Assembly (NCBI GenBank): GCA_007135355.1
Contig: SLJA01000333.1
Span: 1 to 7,979 of the forward strand
Source: Wenzhouxiangella sp.
Lineage (GTDB): Bacteria > Pseudomonadota > Gammaproteobacteria > Xanthomonadales > Wenzhouxiangellaceae
Direction of reading: 5' to 3'
DNA length: 7,979 nt
How positions within the stretch are numbered: position 1 is the first letter of the stretch; every line of letters begins with the position of its first letter. The notes beneath the pieces were generated by a model. The model saw only the letters and a list, made by a program, of their open reading frames with translations, was not told the origin of the DNA and searched no databases. The translations under genes were made by a program, and so were the position numbers. This document shows positions 7,010 to 7,979 of this stretch, one piece after another.

Positions 7010-7199
7010 GACGATATCCTTGTCGTTCGGTGGACAAGACGCATGAGCGGCGCATAGGCATCAGCATTGGGCGGCCGCGACGGTGATGCGCTGCTTGTCC
7101 GGGGTTTAGGCCTCCGCCAATCCCATGCTTGCGAACCGTAGTATCGTCCGTGGCGGCGCAAATTCCGCTTCGGAACGACGCGGGCAACCCCGCAGCATG
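7010..7199 (-). promoter_or_regulatory. rpsB 5' leader with nested stem, probable S2 autoregulatory leader
   Basis: About 190 nt of non-coding leader precede rpsB. The 3' half can fold into one long nested stem: GGACAAG (7100-7094) with CTTGTCC (7038-7032), CGCAT (7090-7086) with ATGCG (7044-7040), and GCGGC (7078-7074) with GCCGC (7051-7047), 17 pairs in three blocks. Its foot ends 10 nt before the Shine-Dalgarno AAGGA. The 5' half shows two small perfect hairpins: GCGGG-GTTG-CCCGC (7193-7180) and TTCCG-AAG-CGGAA (7175-7163). Gammaproteobacterial rpsB mRNAs are known to carry a conserved structured leader (Rfam t44) through which S2 represses its own synthesis. Position, length and structure fit, but I could not test a covariance model. 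The transcript start is inferred. Confidence 0.55.
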
Positions 7200-7204
7200 T
7201 GTCG

Positions 7205-7231
7205 ATTAGCGTGTGTTTTTATCTTTGTCGA
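7205..7231 (-). promoter_or_regulatory. Candidate rpsB promoter
   Basis: On the minus strand TCGACA (7231-7226, five of six to the -35 consensus) is followed after 15 nt by GCTAAT (7210-7205, four of six to the -10 consensus). The spacer is shorter than ideal. It would start transcription near 7198 and give a leader of about 190 nt, similar in size to the E. coli rpsB leader. The -35 lies inside one arm of the inverted repeat at 7224-7251. A strong ribosomal promoter is expected here, but this exact assignment is uncertain. Confidence 0.3.
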
Positions 7232-7251
7232 AGCAATAGCCACTCGACAAA
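7224..7251. repeat. Perfect 8-bp inverted repeat, rpsB-proximal
   Basis: TTTGTCGA (7224-7231) and TCGACAAA (7244-7251) are exact reverse complements around a 12-bp spacer. The repeat lies in the divergent rpsB/trhO region and overlaps the candidate rpsB -35. No T-run follows on either strand, so it does not look like a terminator. A dimeric regulator site is one reading; no regulator can be named. Confidence 0.5.
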
Positions 7252-7254
7252 TCC

Positions 7255-7285
7255 CATCAATTGTAGCTTGAAACACGAATTGATG
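7255..7285. repeat. Perfect 8-bp inverted repeat, trhO-proximal
   Basis: CATCAATT (7255-7262) and AATTGATG (7278-7285) are exact reverse complements around a 15-bp spacer. It begins 3 bp after the neighbouring inverted repeat and is A+T-rich compared with the surroundings. The arms are unrelated to those of the first repeat. It lies upstream of both divergent genes and could be a protein-binding site or cruciform-prone DNA. Function unknown. Confidence 0.45.
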
Positions 7286-7298
7286 ACAAGAAAAATGT

Positions 7299-7326
7299 GC
7301 CGGTGGATGAGGGCCGGTGGCCGAAG
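7299..7326. repeat. Imperfect 14-bp tandem repeat upstream of trhO
   Basis: Two copies starting GCCGGTGG (7299-7306 and 7313-7320) follow each other with a 14-bp period; 11 of 14 positions agree. They end 14 bp before the trhO -10-like box, where a -35 or an activator site would lie. Two short copies may be chance. Confidence 0.3.
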
Positions 7327-7340
7327 GTTCAAGGCTTGGG

Positions 7341-7348
7341 TATAAAAT
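7341..7348 (+). promoter_or_regulatory. Candidate -10 box of trhO
   Basis: TATAAAAT lies only 6 bp before the ATG at 7355. It matches the sigma-70 -10 element well, but no good -35 is seen 16-18 bp upstream. Transcription from it would start around 7353-7355, at or just before the start codon, leaving almost no leader. The absence of a Shine-Dalgarno before the ATG agrees with that. Confidence 0.4.
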
Positions 7349-7354
7349 GCTCGG

Positions 7355-7979
7355 ATGACCGAGTTGCTCAGTGCCTACCAGTTCACCCGCCTCGAAAATT
7401 TGCCGCTGCTGCGCGAGCGCCTGCTGGCCGTGGCCAGGCGGCTGGGGCTGAAGGGGACTGTGCTGCTGGCGCCTGAAGGCATCAACTTCTCGCTGGGGGG
7501 CGCCGAAAAGGATCTGGACAGCTGGCTGGACACCCTGGCCGAGGCGCACGGCATCGCCGAGTTGGTCGTCAACCGCCAGCCGGTCGAGGCGGTTCCTTTC
7601 CTGCGCCTCAAAGTGCGCGTCCGTCCGGAGATCATCACCTTTGACCCCCAGCTTGATCCGGGCGTTGACCGGACCGGTAAGGCGCTGGATCCGCATGCCT
7701 GGCACGCGCTGCTCGAATCGGACCGGATCCAGCTGGTCGATACCCGCAATGATTACGAAGTCGCCATCGGCAGCTTCCGTGATGCGGCCGATCCGGACAT
7801 CGCCAGCTTCACCGAGTTTGGGCCCTGGGCGCTGGAGCACCTTGACCGGGAAAAGCCGGTGGCCATGTTCTGCACCGGCGGCGTGCGCTGCGAAAAGGCC
7901 AGCGCCTGGCTGTTGGCCCGGGGTTTTGAGCAGGTCTATCACCTGCGCGGCGGCATCCTGTCCTACCTGCGCGAGCGCC
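7355..7979 (+). CDS. trhO: tRNA uridine(34) hydroxylase, rhodanese family (TrhO/YceA type), partial at right edge
   Basis: The plus-strand frame from ATG 7355 is open to the window end, giving 208 complete codons; E. coli TrhO is about 350 residues, so the C-terminus is missing. The N-terminal acylphosphatase-like domain covers about residues 1-95, with GLKGTVLLAPEGINFSLGG. The rhodanese domain follows from about 120: VDTRNDYEVAIGSF, FTEFGPWALEHL, and the active loop MFCTGGVRCEKA with Cys173 (catalytic position) and Cys179, then GFEQVYHLRGGILSYL. TrhO hydroxylates U34 of certain tRNAs to 5-hydroxyuridine using oxygen, the first step toward cmo5U/mcmo5U wobble bases. An in-frame TAA at 7343 makes this ATG the first possible start. 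There is no Shine-Dalgarno. It is divergent from rpsB, where some relatives carry map instead. Confidence 0.93.
   Translation, partial: MTELLSAYQFTRLENLPLLRERLLAVARRLGLKGTVLLAPEGINFSLGGAEKDLDSWLDTLAEAHGIAELVVNRQPVEAVPFLRLKVRVRPEIITFDPQLDPGVDRTGKALDPHAWHALLESDRIQLVDTRNDYEVAIGSFRDAADPDIASFTEFGPWALEHLDREKPVAMFCTGGVRCEKASAWLLARGFEQVYHLRGGILSYLRER

Noticed and set aside
7106..7942. 278-codon open frame on the minus strand
   Set aside because: It lies antisense to trhO, whose plus-strand frame has clear family motifs throughout; the minus product shows no recognisable domain, and high G+C gives long antisense frames.

Overview
The window is ordinary gammaproteobacterial core genome: most of the conserved translation/envelope cluster rpsB-tsf-pyrH-frr-uppS-cdsA-rseP-bamA, all on the minus strand, with a divergent gene on the plus strand at the right edge. 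Gene order, E. coli-like catalytic residues and high G+C point to a gammaproteobacterium. The long Lys/Ala-rich tail on ribosomal protein S2 would fit the Lysobacterales (Xanthomonadales) side of the class, but that placement is inference. No mobile element, CRISPR array, tRNA or rRNA is visible.

Layout from the transcriptional start of the operon (right to left): rpsB (S2) with a long structured leader, tsf (EF-Ts), pyrH (UMP kinase), frr (ribosome recycling factor), uppS (undecaprenyl-PP synthase), cdsA (CDP-diglyceride synthase), rseP (site-2 protease) and the first 203 codons of bamA, which runs off the left edge. The first three gaps (rpsB-tsf, tsf-pyrH, pyrH-frr) each hold a perfect hairpin at or just after the stop codon. 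From frr to cdsA the genes are tightly coupled: a 3-nt gap, then an 8-nt overlap. The dxr gene that commonly sits between cdsA and rseP is absent; about 100 non-coding bases lie there instead.

The right-hand intergenic region (7010-7354) separates rpsB from a divergent trhO-type tRNA U34 hydroxylase gene (rhodanese family, C-terminus cut by the window). It holds the rpsB leader, with a long nested stem that ends just before the ribosome binding site, a candidate rpsB promoter, two adjacent perfect 8-bp inverted repeats, an imperfect 14-bp tandem repeat, and a -10-like box so close to the trhO ATG that the transcript may be nearly leaderless.

Together the genes supply protein synthesis (S2, EF-Ts, RRF), UTP/CTP precursor supply (UMP kinase), lipid carrier and phospholipid precursors (UppS, CdsA), envelope stress proteolysis (RseP) and outer-membrane protein assembly (BamA), with a tRNA modification enzyme next door. 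I do not see a new biological system. The points most worth a second look are the missing dxr, the S2 tail, and the structures in the rpsB/trhO intergenic region.
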